Source: Physella acuta
Taxonomy: Eukaryota; Mollusca; Gastropoda; Physidae
Assembly: GCF_028476545.1 (NCBI RefSeq)
Contig: NW_026732016.1
Span: forward strand, 721,001-785,000
Reading direction: 5' to 3'
DNA: 64,000 nt
Shown here piece by piece: positions 57,701-59,756 of the stretch; the first letter of the stretch is position 1, and each line of letters starts with the position of its first letter. The notes beneath the pieces are model-generated. The model made no database searches, was not told where the DNA came from, and was given only the letters and a program-made list of their open reading frames with translations. The translations under genes were made by a program, and so were the position numbers.

Positions 57701-59505
57701 GAGCTTAGATGGTCAGAGGTAGAGCTTAGATGGTCAGGTAGAGCTTAGACGGTCAGGTAGAGCTTAGATGGTCAGGTAGAGCTTAGACGGTCAGGTAGAG
57801 CTTAGATGGTCAGAGGTAGAGCTTAGATGGTCAGGTAGAGCTTAGACGGTCAGGTAGAGCTTAGATGGTCAGGTAGAGCTTAGACGGTCAGGTAGAGCTT
57901 AGATGGTCAGAGGTAGAGCTTAGATGGTCAGGTAGAGCTTAGACGGTCAGGTAGAGCTTAGATGGTCAGAGGTAGAGCTTAGATGGTCAGGTAGAGCTTA
58001 GACGGTCAGGTAGAGCTTAGATGGTCAGGTAGAGCTTAGACGGTCAGGTAGAGCTTAGATGGTCAGAGGTAGAGCTTAGATGGTCAGGTAGAGCTTAGAC
58101 GGTCAGGTAGAGCTTAGATGGTCAGGTAGAGCTTAGACGGTCAGGTAGAGCTTAGATGGTCAGAGGTAGAGCTTAGATGGTCAGGTAGAGCTTAGACGGT
58201 CAGGTAGAGCTTAGATGGTCAGGCAGAGCTTAGATGGTCAGGCAGAGCTTAGATGGTCAGGTAGAGCTTAGATGGTCAGGCAGAGCTTAGATGGTCAGAG
58301 GTAGAGCTTAGACGGTCAGAGTTAAAGTCGTCAGGTGGTGGCAACACACAATAGCAGTAACAACAGCCAAATGTGTTCTTTGTGTTTCCATAGCAACCCA
58401 TCGTTCACGTGACCAAGAAAATTCCTGCCATGGCCCGCTCGGCCTCCTGGCACCATCTACCCCACAGAGCCGCCATCTTGAGAGTCAGCAGTCAACACGT
58501 CAACCCCCACAAGATGACGTCACACAAGGTCATTCCAGATGACGTCATAATATTATGTCTGTTGTCTGTCTGGTGTCTGTCTGGTGTCTGTCTAATGTAT
58601 GTTTGGTGTCTATATGCCTAATGTTCACCAAAACGCTTTTATTTAAATGAACCAGACTGAAATGAAAGTTCATTTAAAACAAACCTAATAGTCTAACTAC
58701 TCCCTCCCCTCCCCACCCCTCTGTTCCCGCCCTCCCCTCCCCACACCTCTCTGTTCCCGCCCTCCCCACCCCACACCTCTCTGTTCCCGCCTTCCCTCAT
58801 CTGAGACCTCTCTGTCCTCAGCCTCACGACACGATAGCCCAGAGAAGGAGGAGGTACGGCCAGAGCGCGGCTCCCAACCTGCGGCTCCTCATCACGGAGG
58901 ACGGGGAGGATGAGGCAGGCAGTCCGGCACACGTGACCCGCCCCAGTGCCTGCGCTGTCTATCCGTCGGAAATGACGTCACTGCTGAACATCAACGGCCG
59001 ACAGCTGACATCTACAGACGTGATACCCGCCGCCAGGATTCTAGTGACGTCACAGAGCCAGCATCAGATCCCCAGGTGTCCCCGGCTCCAGAGGAGCGGC
59101 TCCACCTCCTCAGGTGGGAGGTCCAAGTCTGTGGAGGAGCCGCCGGTCAGTGCCAGACAGAAACTTGTTGCCGGCACTGACAACGTCTCGTGCACACGGC
59201 TGGACTGGTCGGAGCCGGCAAAACTTGGGCGTGTCAAACCGGAAGTTGCTCGCACAAAACCGGAAGTGACCCGGACGAAATCCGACTCGGATTACGTCAG
59301 CATGATGAGGGTGGTGCGGAAGGGCAGCCTCTCAAGGTCGGCCTACATGGTGCTCCCCAACAAGGGACATCACCGGAGTAAGTCGGTCTCCGGCAGGGGG
59401 AGCTGCATCATCTTGGAGGAGGAGCCGGAAGTGGACGAGGTGCGAGACGACTTCCGCGCATGTCTGCAGATGATCCACGGAGAGACGGAGATGAGCAAGC
59501 TCTGA
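12474..59505 (+). CDS. Two-domain (fused tandem) SLC6-family transporter, whole gene
   Basis: Joins 28 exons: 12474-12786, 12996-13127, 13330-13461, 13551-13647, 19682-19814, 20496-20630, 20877-20980, 21364-21488, 21851-22104, 24625-24825, 25285-25458, 26104-26286, 26631-26838, 27602-27733, 28889-29032, 29375-29549, 32184-32316, 33158-33249, 33592-33738, 33944-34068, 34751-34995, 35199-35399, 36182-36352, 36920-37058, 37436-37594, 38393-38490, 58394-58528, 58822-59505. The total is 4,971 nt (1,656 aa), with phases matching at every junction. Domain 1 is residues 1-661, domain 2 is 662 to about 1298, and the rest is a cytoplasmic tail. SLC6 proteins are normally about 600-700 aa with 12 helices and move amino acids or amines with Na+/Cl- across the plasma membrane. 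The substrate here is unknown. No aspartate sits at the amine-binding TM1 position (Gly in both domains), which argues against a monoamine transporter. Exon 27 and the end of exon 26 are the least certain parts. Upstream non-coding exons and the promoter were not identified. Confidence 0.8.
12787..12915. repeat. Intron 1 array beginning at the donor
   Basis: Starts at the exon 1 donor (GTTAGTGGAAGGGTAGTGG) and continues as GGTAGTGGCAGGG units of 12-13 bp. About ten copies. Confidence 0.85.
12996..13127 (+). CDS. Exon 2: TM2 of domain 1
   Basis: Begins after TTTTTTGCCACAG and completes a Gly codon, giving GGG-AFVFTYIFLTFTCGVPIVYLE then VSLGQYARGG. This matches the family TM2 pattern (GAF..PY......GIPL.F.E...GQ). 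Donor AAAG|GTAGCT, phase 1. Length 132 nt, identical to the matching exon 14 of domain 2. Confidence 0.88.
13140..13312. repeat. Intron 2 repeat
   Basis: About four units of roughly 36 bp, containing CCTTAAGTTCTTATGTCCT and AGTCCTAAAGCCTGT. Confidence 0.85.
13330..13461 (+). CDS. Exon 3: TM3 of domain 1
   Basis: Acceptor CTTGTCTGCAG. Encodes GIAVSSLALTLARLTYSSTP then AAWAVYYLFAALSGKLPF, the SLC6 TM3 with WAVYYLF (canonical WALYYL). Donor AAAG|GTCAGC at 13462, phase 1. A second donor-like AAAG|GTCAGT lies 12 bases on and would add four residues in frame. Unlike domain 2, no cysteine appears at the start of extracellular loop 2. Confidence 0.85.
13551..13647 (+). CDS. Exon 4: extracellular loop 2 of domain 1
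   Basis: Acceptor ATCTCTCCAG. The 97-nt exon encodes a loop with three N-glycosylation sequons (NLT, NET, NQT) and ends NKFNQTFY before TA|GTCAGT, phase 2. The conserved SLC6 loop-2 cysteine pair is absent. The matching loop exon of domain 2 is 175 nt. Confidence 0.78.
13648..13984. other. Intron 4, AT-rich unique start
   Basis: AT-rich sequence with a short GTTTGTTTGTTT tract. No element recognised. Confidence 0.5.
13985..15493. repeat. 1.5-kb ACAGGTAGTTGGTAGGT minisatellite in intron 4
   Basis: Unit ACAGGTAGTTGGTAGGT or ...TTGGT, about 88 copies, with occasional GTACAG insertions giving ACAGGTACAGGT. CAG|GTAGTT in each unit resembles a juxtaposed acceptor and donor. Confidence 0.96.
15494..15825. 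other. Intron 4 spacer with short 9-bp repeat
   Basis: Mostly unique. Includes a perfect TGACGTCA at 15640 and seven copies of GGCTCATGT at about 15712-15770. The open frames here (HVAHVAH) are repeat artefacts. Confidence 0.6.
15826..16373. repeat. 15-bp GACGTC-bearing array
   Basis: Unit CAAGACGTCAAATCA, about 36 copies at near-perfect 15-bp spacing, with variants at the last residues (TCT, TCA, TTT). Each unit carries the palindrome GACGTC. The last copy becomes TGACGTCA (16370). The open frame (RRQIS repeat) reflects the 15-bp period. Confidence 0.97.
16374..17534. other. Intron 4 mixed sequence
   Basis: Contains a MITE-like copy (16653-16875), three to five copies of TCCGGTAGTTTTG near 16895-16955, and a 46-bp tandem duplication at about 17174-17265 (TAGAGTATCGTGTGAGTGTC). 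No exon seen. Confidence 0.5.
16653..16876 (-). mobile_element. MITE-like repeat, copy 1
   Basis: Bounded by AAAGTTTCTTCCAGACAT on the left and ATGTCCGGAAGAAACACTG on the right, which are inverted near-matches. Inside are long C-runs and a segment whose complement reads GACACTGGTAAAAGTATATG. Related copies lie near 18044, 23083, 23811 and, shortened, 35028. No coding capacity. Confidence 0.5.
18044..18205 (+). mobile_element. MITE-like repeat, copy 2, inside the piggyBac-like element
   Basis: GGCATACTTGAAATTTTCAG, then GGACATTGGTAAAAGTATG, a C-run, and GCCTGAAAGAAACTCTG. It aligns by eye with copies at 23083 and 23811. Confidence 0.45.
18796..19135. repeat. Tandem duplication of about 168 bp
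   Basis: Two near-identical copies (about 18796-18960 and 18964-19135) beginning AGCTCAAGGTTATAATTAAA / AGGTCAAGGTCATAATTAAA and ending GTGTAACAATCT. It lies inside the piggyBac-like element. Confidence 0.8.
19539..19681. repeat. CTAATCCTA repeat before exon 5
   Basis: Degenerate TCTAATCCTAACC units leading into the pyrimidine-rich acceptor of exon 5. Confidence 0.6.
19682..19814 (+). CDS. Exon 5: TM4 of domain 1
   Basis: Acceptor TACCCCACCAG at 19681. Encodes Y-ALTLEVTDSISNMGHVVPHV followed by IICLMLVWLAVFVLSALG and PRLLGK. This corresponds to the family segment VLxLSDSIxxLGxxRWxLALCLLLAW...KGVKSTGK. Donor AAG|GTAAGT, phase 0. Length 133 nt, the same as exon 17 in domain 2. Confidence 0.85.
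19965..20060. repeat. GTCACCATTGGTAG short array
   Basis: Five or six units of AGGTCACCATTGG, 13-15 bp, in intron 5. Confidence 0.8.
20125..20490. repeat. Intron 5 array ending in exon 6 acceptor
   Basis: Units of about 33 bp containing TTACCTCCCCTAACAAAAGT and TTCTGATACCAG. The final unit reads TTACCTCCCCTTACAG and forms the exon 6 acceptor, so the array repeats the 3' splice-site sequence about ten times. Confidence 0.92.
20496..20630 (+). CDS. Exon 6: TM5 of domain 1
   Basis: Acceptor CCCCTTACAG. Encodes IALLLTAVPAVLILVALVGS then SMSGAVLGIQAFLSPKWYHL ending ASFK, as in the family TM5 and following loop (...GA..GI.FYL.P.W..L). Donor AAG|GTAATC, phase 0. This intron lies about 15 residues further along than the corresponding one in domain 2, the only clear intron-position difference between the domains. 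Confidence 0.87.
20877..20980 (+). CDS. Exon 7: TM6 of domain 1
   Basis: Acceptor GACTCTTTCAG. Encodes PWLDAFDLVLSSLACGTGVL then VTLSGHCCFHGNTFR. SLC6 TM6 normally reads VW.DAATQIFFS...G.G.L.A..SYNKF.NN.YR. Here the YNKF.NN motif is replaced by HCCFHGN, a marked departure in the substrate and Cl- site region. Donor AG|GTCAGT, phase 2. Confidence 0.85.
20981..21060. repeat. Intron 7 GTCAGTGGGTCAGG array
   Basis: Begins at the exon 7 donor (CAG|GTCAGTGGGT) and repeats it, decaying into GGTCAGGGT. Another donor-derived array, though short. Confidence 0.75.
21364..21488 (+). CDS. Exon 8: TM7 of domain 1
   Basis: Acceptor CTCTCTCCACAG. Encodes RNAMLMTVASLVMTLVSGCL then LLSLLGAESKLSDIRLDHLP. The canonical TM7 is RDA......N..TSF.AGFVIFS.LG. 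The Asn that contributes to the Na1 site appears as Ser by hand alignment. Donor T|GTAAGT, phase 1. Length 125 nt, equal to exon 20. Confidence 0.85.
21640..21850. repeat. Intron 8 array ending in exon 9 acceptor
   Basis: Repeats of CACATGACCTAATGTCTTC and relatives. The last copy is CACATGACCTAATGTCTTGC followed by AG, which is the exon 9 acceptor. Confidence 0.88.
21851..22104 (+). CDS. Exon 9: TM8 and TM9 of domain 1
   Basis: Acceptor ATGTCTTGCAG. Begins SDVDLGFVVFPSVTSHLPAP then RLWSILFFLAMALLAILQAA, matching GPGLAFVAYPEA...LP..PLWSVLFFLML. The Asp-Ser pair of TM8 (LGLDS, Na2 site) reads LAILQ here. TM9 is WKLAILGAIAILAMSFNVL. Donor GAG|GTGAGT, phase 0. Confidence 0.88.
22128..22628. repeat. 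Intron 9 AAGTTAACATACAAGT array, left part
   Basis: Units AAGTTAACATACAAGT of about 16-18 bp. Many read CAA|GTAAGTTAAC, a donor-like word. The same repeat resumes at 24093, so the intervening sequence is an insertion. Confidence 0.93.
23083..23260 (+). mobile_element. MITE-like repeat, copy 3
   Basis: Starts AGTGTTTCTTTCAGACTTTT and includes GGACACTGGAAAAAGTATAT before a G-run. The sister copy at 23811-24010 is almost identical because of the local tandem duplication. Confidence 0.5.
23811..24010 (+). mobile_element. MITE-like repeat, copy 4
   Basis: Same module as at 23083, with CCAGTGTTTCTTTCAGACTT and GGACACTGGAAAAAGTATAT. Confidence 0.5.
24093..24624. repeat. Intron 9 right arrays, ending in exon 10 acceptor
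   Basis: Resumed AAGTTAACATACAAGT units to about 24225, then from 24290 about 12 units of ACCTAGCTTTACACATTTAC with TGAGAC. The last is CTAGCTTTACACAG, the exon 10 acceptor, so the second array is acceptor-derived. Confidence 0.9.
24625..24825 (+). CDS. Exon 10: TM10 and start of TM11, domain 1
   Basis: Acceptor AGCTTTACACAG. Encodes NGLYVLRLLQFSVPRLSTPL and, downstream, AECLTVGWGYGARRFAGRI. This matches GG.Y.F.L.D.Y..G......E...I.WFYG..RF. The acidic gate segment (LL-acidic-x-Y-x-x-G) reads LLQFSVPR, so the gate acid and Gly are missing. Exactly 67 codons, as in exon 22. Donor TCG|GTAAGT, phase 0. Confidence 0.87.
24812..25262. repeat. Intron 10 array seeded by the exon 10 donor
   Basis: Exon 10 ends CCTGTGGTCTTGTCG|GTAAG. 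The intron repeats CCTGTGGTCCTGTCGGTAAG with TCCTGTGT about every 28 bp, so the last exon bases and donor recur about ten times, some decayed to ATCGATAAG. The 28-bp period changes phase, so only the first donor keeps frame with exon 11. Confidence 0.92.
25285..25458 (+). CDS. Exon 11: TM11-TM12 of domain 1
   Basis: Acceptor TGTATGTTGCAG. Encodes two hydrophobic stretches, VVSVAAILTTNLL and WISALAWSLSAAILLPALLI, followed by TAVSLARTPGTFKQ. This is the family pattern of TM12 running into a short basic loop. Donor CAG|GTAGGT, phase 0. Confidence 0.83.
25478..26098. repeat. Intron 11 AACCTGAACCCAACCCTCA array
   Basis: Unit AACCTGAACCCAACCCTCA with optional CATGC insert (18-24 bp), about 30 copies. 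Open frames on both strands (NLNPTL on +) are repeat artefacts. Confidence 0.95.
26104..26286 (+). CDS. Exon 12: end of domain 1 and start of inter-domain linker
   Basis: Acceptor TACCTGTCCTAG. Starts RLHQLRTTPTSWGPGHPEH, the SLC6 C-terminal signature (RLRQLC.PT.DWGP...), then about 40 residues ending NLYLPNIVNFVNMQ. Donor ATGCAG|GTCAGT, phase 0. If the intron were retained, the frame would end after four more residues (VSDL, stop), giving a domain-1-only protein. Confidence 0.8.
26268..26515. repeat. Intron 12 array seeded by the exon 12 donor
   Basis: The exon end CAACTTTGTCAACATGCAG plus GTCAGTGACCTTTGACGT recurs every 36-37 bp: seven copies counting the real junction, six with GTCAGT and the last with GTCATT. 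Each later copy carries exon-derived sequence. Confidence 0.95.
26631..26838 (+). CDS. Exon 13: linker and TM1 of SLC6 domain 2
   Basis: Acceptor CTTATGTTCCAG, phase 0, continuing the frame of exon 12. The linker is acidic/Ser-rich (MADLSSSDDENSIDSPSH), echoing the N-tail of domain 1. TM1 reads HVIGLGNIVRFPYLAYQHGG and keeps the GLGN, Arg gate and FPYL of active SLC6 proteins (N at about 717, R at about 720). The residue equivalent to the monoamine-binding Asp is Gly. An ATG at 26622 inside the acceptor could in principle start a separate domain-2 transcript. Donor G|GTGAGG, phase 1. Confidence 0.85.
26827..27358. repeat. Intron 13 array seeded by the exon 13 donor
   Basis: The exon end CACGGGGGAG|GTGAGG is echoed as CACTGGGGGAGGTGAGGTGG about 18 times, with G-runs of 5-10 bases causing length differences (27-32 bp). 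Confidence 0.93.
27359..27601. other. Intron 13, unique 3' part
   Basis: AT-rich sequence with poly-T tracts before the exon 14 acceptor. No other feature. Confidence 0.5.
27602..27733 (+). CDS. Exon 14: TM2 of domain 2
   Basis: Acceptor ATCTATTGCAG. Encodes G-AFIIAYVIILASLGVPLVII then EIAIGQFSSLGPVHVWRAVP and IFK, a good match to the SLC6 TM2 (GIPL.FLE..LGQ). Donor AAAG|GTGAGG, phase 1. Length 132 nt. Confidence 0.9.
27734..28661. repeat. Intron 14 22-bp array beginning at the donor
   Basis: Begins exactly at the exon 14 donor (AAAG|GTGAGGGGTTTAAC) and repeats GGTGAGGGGTTTAACATTTA (plus GA) about 42 times, with GGTAAAGGG and GGTGAGAGGG variants. Each unit contains TTTAGAGGTGAGG, i.e. an acceptor-like TTTAG two bases before a donor-like GAG|GTGAGG. 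Confidence 0.95.
28681..28736. repeat. Short TTAGGG/TTAGGA tract
   Basis: GGTTAGGATTAGGATTAGGG and similar, about nine hexamers. It may be a decayed telomere-like tract but is too short and impure to claim more. Confidence 0.6.
28889..29032 (+). CDS. Exon 15: TM3 and start of loop 2, domain 2
   Basis: Acceptor GTTCCCCAG. Encodes GVGYSMVAVSLATTVYYSVV then TSWSVFYLATSLTSVMPWKG and CENTWNTN. The sequence PWKGCENTWNT is the classic SLC6 entry into extracellular loop 2 (PW..C.N.WNT..C). Donor T|GTGAGT, phase 1. Confidence 0.9.
29038..29165. repeat. Intron 15 GACACTGGCAGACT array
   Basis: About nine units of ACTGACACTGGCAG, 14-15 bp, starting next to the exon 15 donor. Confidence 0.88.
29270..29366. 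repeat. 13-bp CTGCTGTCCACGC repeat
   Basis: Seven units just before the exon 16 acceptor, ending in CTGCTGTCACGAGACAG. Confidence 0.88.
29375..29549 (+). CDS. Exon 16: extracellular loop 2 of domain 2
   Basis: The acceptor GAGACAG at 29374 was chosen because it restores phase and places a Cys nine residues after the Cys of exon 15 (C-ENTWNTNS-C), the spacing of the conserved loop disulfide in SLC6 proteins such as SERT. The loop is Cys-rich with sequons NDS, NFT and NIS and ends STEEYFY, like the family (E.F...VL). Donor TTTTTA|GTAAGT, phase 2. Confidence 0.78.
29550..29650. repeat. Intron 16 donor-side repeat
   Basis: GTCCATTTCCGGTCAATATC and TTGTCAATGTCTGGTCAATG, two copies of about 50 bp directly after the donor. 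Confidence 0.7.
29655..32190. repeat. Intron 16 2.5-kb array of acceptor copies
   Basis: Unit of about 25-27 bp, CTGTCTAAATGTCATGATTC plus CCCCAG or CCCCGT, some 95 copies with C-run length variants. Exon 17 starts CCTGTCAGTTGTG after TGATTCCCCCAG, so the unit contains the true 3' splice site and the first exon bases. Several blocks recur (for example near 31010-31300 and 31320-31600). Confidence 0.96.
32184..32316 (+). CDS. Exon 17: TM4 of domain 2
   Basis: Acceptor TGATTCCCCCAG at 32183. Encodes LSVVKVSDGWHQAGELRWQL then CLCLLVTWCVILLCLIKGFR and PGGK, matching V..LSD.....G..RW.LALCLLLAW.I...C..KG....GK. The acceptor is the last of a long array of near-identical copies. Donor AAG|GTCAGT, phase 0. 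Confidence 0.86.
32310..33068. repeat. Intron 17 array seeded by the exon 17 donor
   Basis: Exon 17 ends GGCAAG|GTCAGTACATGG. The intron repeats CTTCAAGGTCAGTACATGGG of 22-23 bp about 32 times, nearly all keeping AAG|GTCAGT. The 22/23-bp period shifts phase between neighbouring donors. Confidence 0.95.
33158..33249 (+). CDS. Exon 18: TM5 of domain 2
   Basis: Acceptor TATTTTTTTCAG. Encodes TTYCFMTLTCLTLLILLVRC then SSLMGGHDGLS (last codon split). Corresponds to the family TM5 (.VY.TA..PY.VL..LL.RG..L.GA..GI). Donor CTCAG|GTCAGT, phase 2. Confidence 0.85.
33243..33568. repeat. Intron 18 array derived from the donor region
   Basis: CTCAG|GTCAGTCTGGGACT at the exon 18 end is followed by about nine units of TCAGTCTGGGACTTTCTGGG with ACCTTTTGGTTAGT (34-35 bp). 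Copies read GTTCAGTC, so the original GT is lost but GTTAGT is present. Confidence 0.9.
33592..33738 (+). CDS. Exon 19: TM6 of domain 2
   Basis: Acceptor TCTATTTTTAG. Encodes YLFTLQWSKLMEGQVWQDAA then SQVFLSMSLGCGSLVAMGTY and NKFSNNVIR. The motif VW.DAA.Q.F.S...G.G.L.A..TYNKF.NN is fully recognisable, so the unwound TM6 region is preserved in this domain, unlike domain 1. Donor AG|GTCAGT, phase 2. Confidence 0.92.
33944..34068 (+). CDS. Exon 20: TM7 of domain 2
   Basis: Acceptor AATCATCTTGCAG. Encodes REAALLGVIDTAISLLCSLV then VFAVVGTISHSTGSGLDTAA and KP. The family TM7 has Asn in RDA.....INS.TSF.AGF; here the equivalent residue reads Asp by hand alignment. Donor CCAG|GTGGGT, phase 1. Confidence 0.87.
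34046..34705. repeat. Intron 20 array seeded by the exon 20 donor
   Basis: Starts at CAAACCAG|GTGGGTCATT and repeats GTGGGTCATTGTGGGCTGGG with TAAG (24 bp) about 26 times. Near its right end (about 34582-34603) it holds a second copy of the last exon bases, GACACGGCGGCCAAACCAG, followed by GTGTGTCG. TAAG in the unit gives stops in the exon frame. Confidence 0.95.
34751..34995 (+). CDS. Exon 21: TM8 and TM9 of domain 2
   Basis: Acceptor TTGAACTTGTAG. Encodes DIGLTFVTLSRATLVLPWPL then VWAILSFLVLVSAGVITCVS, corresponding to G.GLAF...P.A...LP..PLW..LFF.ML..LGLDS. The Asp of the LGLDS motif is not conserved (reads GVIT). TM9 lies in KKHRKWLIVCVCALELVLAL. Donor CAG|GTAACA, phase 0. Confidence 0.88.
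35028..35108 (-). mobile_element. MITE-like repeat, shortened copy 5
   Basis: GAGTTTCTCTCAGGCATTTC on the left and CCAAGAAACACTGCAT on the right are inverted near-matches of the ends seen at 16653. Only about 80 bp long, with C-runs inside. Confidence 0.35.
35199..35399 (+). CDS. Exon 22: TM10 and start of TM11, domain 2 (18 alternative donors)
   Basis: Acceptor ACCTCCACAG. Encodes IGFHVIDFLDTHLSGLPQLC ... AFAWVYGIGRLCADVSRMVD ... and ends WAVVCPSILS. WVYG..RL is the family TM10 end, and FLDTHLSG keeps an acidic residue and Gly at the gate segment. The end given uses the first donor TCT|GTAAGT, which makes it 67 codons like exon 10. The exon end and donor then repeat every 36 bp up to 36011 in the same open frame, so longer forms gaining 12 residues per step are possible. 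Confidence 0.88.
35373..36020. repeat. Intron 22: eighteen in-phase copies of exon end plus donor
   Basis: Exact 36-bp period. The unit is GTCGTCTGCCCTAGTATCCT then CTCTGTAAGTCTGTCG. The first donor follows 35399 and the last follows 36011, 612 bp (17 x 36) apart. The frame VSLSVVCPSILS is open throughout, so every donor joins exon 23 in the same phase. Confidence 0.97.
36182..36352 (+). CDS. Exon 23: TM11-TM12 of domain 2
   Basis: Acceptor CTGTCTGACAG. Encodes MLLVSSLISVISADEHAGHP then WWLKILGLVLWFMLLVPVFV and a short basic stretch ending SASLLE. This is the expected final membrane segment, comparable to exon 11. The donor GAG|GTGCGG is weak and GTG-rich sequence follows. Phase 0. Confidence 0.8.
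36353..36850. repeat. Intron 24-side GGGGTGGAGGGGGTGGGTCT array (intron 23)
   Basis: Begins at the exon 23 donor GAG|GTGCGGGGAGGGGTGGAG and continues as units containing GGAGGGGTGGGTCTT, first with TTTGG and then with TAGGGCATGGGTGT. The + strand is very G-rich. Confidence 0.92.
36920..37058 (+). CDS. Exon 24: end of domain 2
   Basis: Acceptor GACATTTCCAG. Starts KLRRSCQPRKEWGATLHRC, the SLC6 C-terminal signature (KLRQLC.P..DWGP), as exon 12 does in domain 1 at the same intron position. Ends DLSRDGLNTVA. Donor G|GTCAGT, phase 1. Confidence 0.82.
37062..37412. repeat. Intron 24 TCTAGTTCAAGTTAGGGTCA array
   Basis: Units TCTAGTTCAAGTTAGGGTCA with AGGTTGTGG or AGGTTAGATTCTG (27-36 bp), about 11 copies. 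Confidence 0.92.
37436..37594 (+). CDS. Exon 25: cytoplasmic tail
   Basis: Acceptor GTATCCCCAG. Encodes DHVDFTSVSVPSLSQTTLLP and on to MRHKAILNHAYSNPQCHLSS. No known domain is recognised; hydrophilic, Ser/Pro-rich. Codon use is GC-rich like the flanking exons. Donor TCCG|GTGAGT, phase 1. Confidence 0.78.
37615..37870. mobile_element. Diverged relative of the element at 61024
   Basis: GGGGAAAAGTCACAGGAAAA then AAGTCACAAATGTGTATTTA, and further on TTTCAGAAAGTGCAACTCAA, align by eye with the left 150 bp of the element at 61024-63030. The right end could not be placed. Confidence 0.45.
37871..38392. other. Intron 25 unique remainder
   Basis: Unique AT-rich sequence, then two copies (about 38255-38320 and 38330-38390) of CCACTAACCCACATTAAAAT with GTTAACTGCCCGACTGACC. 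The second copy runs into the exon 26 acceptor. Confidence 0.55.
38393..38490 (+). CDS. Exon 26: cytoplasmic tail, two possible ends
   Basis: Acceptor CTTCCACCAG. Encodes GSLERLGKKKRHSMVLANEE then LHDVILARKSKHK, strongly basic. Donor AAA|GTAAGC gives the end shown. A stronger donor, TCT|GTAAGT at 38563, would extend the exon to 38562 with 24 further open codons (VSRRDAWTQTDQGWPENRLC and RQRS). Both ends are phase 0, so both may be used. Confidence 0.68.
38650..54412. repeat. 15.7-kb GGGCTAACTTTTG array in intron 26
   Basis: Two interleaved monomers: GGGCTAACTTTTGTTTGTTTGTA (23 bp) written in parts as GGGCTAACTTTTG + TTTGTTTGTA, and GGGCTAACTTTTG + TTTTCATTGTTTGTA (28 bp). About 600 monomers. 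Higher-order structure is clear: a 192-bp block at 39536 recurs with the same translation at 40386, 40937, 45158, 46096, 47006 and 47769, and the rare word TTGTTGGGCTAAATTTTG recurs at intervals of 0.8-2.5 kb. On the transcribed strand each unit contains TTGTTTGTAG|G, an acceptor-like motif. No gene. Confidence 0.98.
54445..58322. repeat. 3.9-kb GGTAGAGCTTAGATGGTCA array in intron 26
   Basis: Two monomers, GGTAGAGCTTAGATGGTCA (19 bp) and GAGGTAGAGCTTAAATGGTC + A (21 bp), about 195 copies, arranged in repeating groups of four to seven. From about 57480 a third variant, GCTTAGACGGTCA, alternates with the first in regular blocks. Confidence 0.97.
58394..58528 (+). CDS. Exon 27: cytoplasmic tail (tentative)
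   Basis: Acceptor GTGTTTCCATAG after 19.9 kb of intron. Encodes QPIVHVTKKIPAMARSASWH then HLPHRAAILRVSSQHVNPHK and MTSHK, open and basic in phase 0. The donor AAG|GTCATT is weak. Splicing straight from exon 26 to exon 28 also keeps phase, so this may be a cassette exon. Confidence 0.55.
58529..58821. repeat. Intron 27 with two short repeats
   Basis: TGTCTGTCTGGTGTC repeat (58556-58610) and three copies of CTCTCTGTTCCCGCCCTCCC (58715-58800), the last leading into the exon 28 acceptor. Confidence 0.8.
58822..59505 (+). CDS. Exon 28: C-terminal tail and stop
   Basis: Acceptor CTCTGTCCTCAG. 227 codons then TGA. Starts PHDTIAQRRRRYGQSAAPNL, followed by acidic ITEDGEDEAGSP and a long Ser/Arg-rich stretch. 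It includes SGSTSSGGRSKSVEEP, a short internal repeat KPEVARTKPEVTRTK, and an acidic EEEPEVDEV before the end HGETEMSKL. No enzymatic domain is recognised; likely a cytosolic regulatory or anchoring tail. The terminal SKL resembles a peroxisomal signal but is probably fortuitous on a membrane protein. Confidence 0.82.
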   Translation, partial: PHDTIAQRRRRYGQSAAPNLRLLITEDGEDEAGSPAHVTRPSACAVYPSEMTSLLNINGRQLTSTDVIPAARILVTSQSQHQIPRCPRLQRSGSTSSGGRSKSVEEPPVSARQKLVAGTDNVSCTRLDWSEPAKLGRVKPEVARTKPEVTRTKSDSDYVSMMRVVRKGSLSRSAYMVLPNKGHHRSKSVSGRGSCIILEEEPEVDEVRDDFRACLQMIHGETEMSKL

Positions 59506-59756
59506 GAGGCGAGGTGGGGGGGAAGGAGGGGGAGGACTCGAACCCCACCCGTCCTCCCTGCTTCTCGGGTCAAAAGGTGCAACCCCCCCCCCTGAGAAAT
59601 GACAACCACAATTCTACAACAGCCACGGTTGTCCACATGACAACCACCCTGGCCTGGTTGTACGGCTGACATCTGCTGGTTAAAGACACGAGCTGATCAC
59701 GTGATAACCGTGTCACCCAGTCAACCATTTCAACTTTTAACGTCTGTCTGAGTGCG

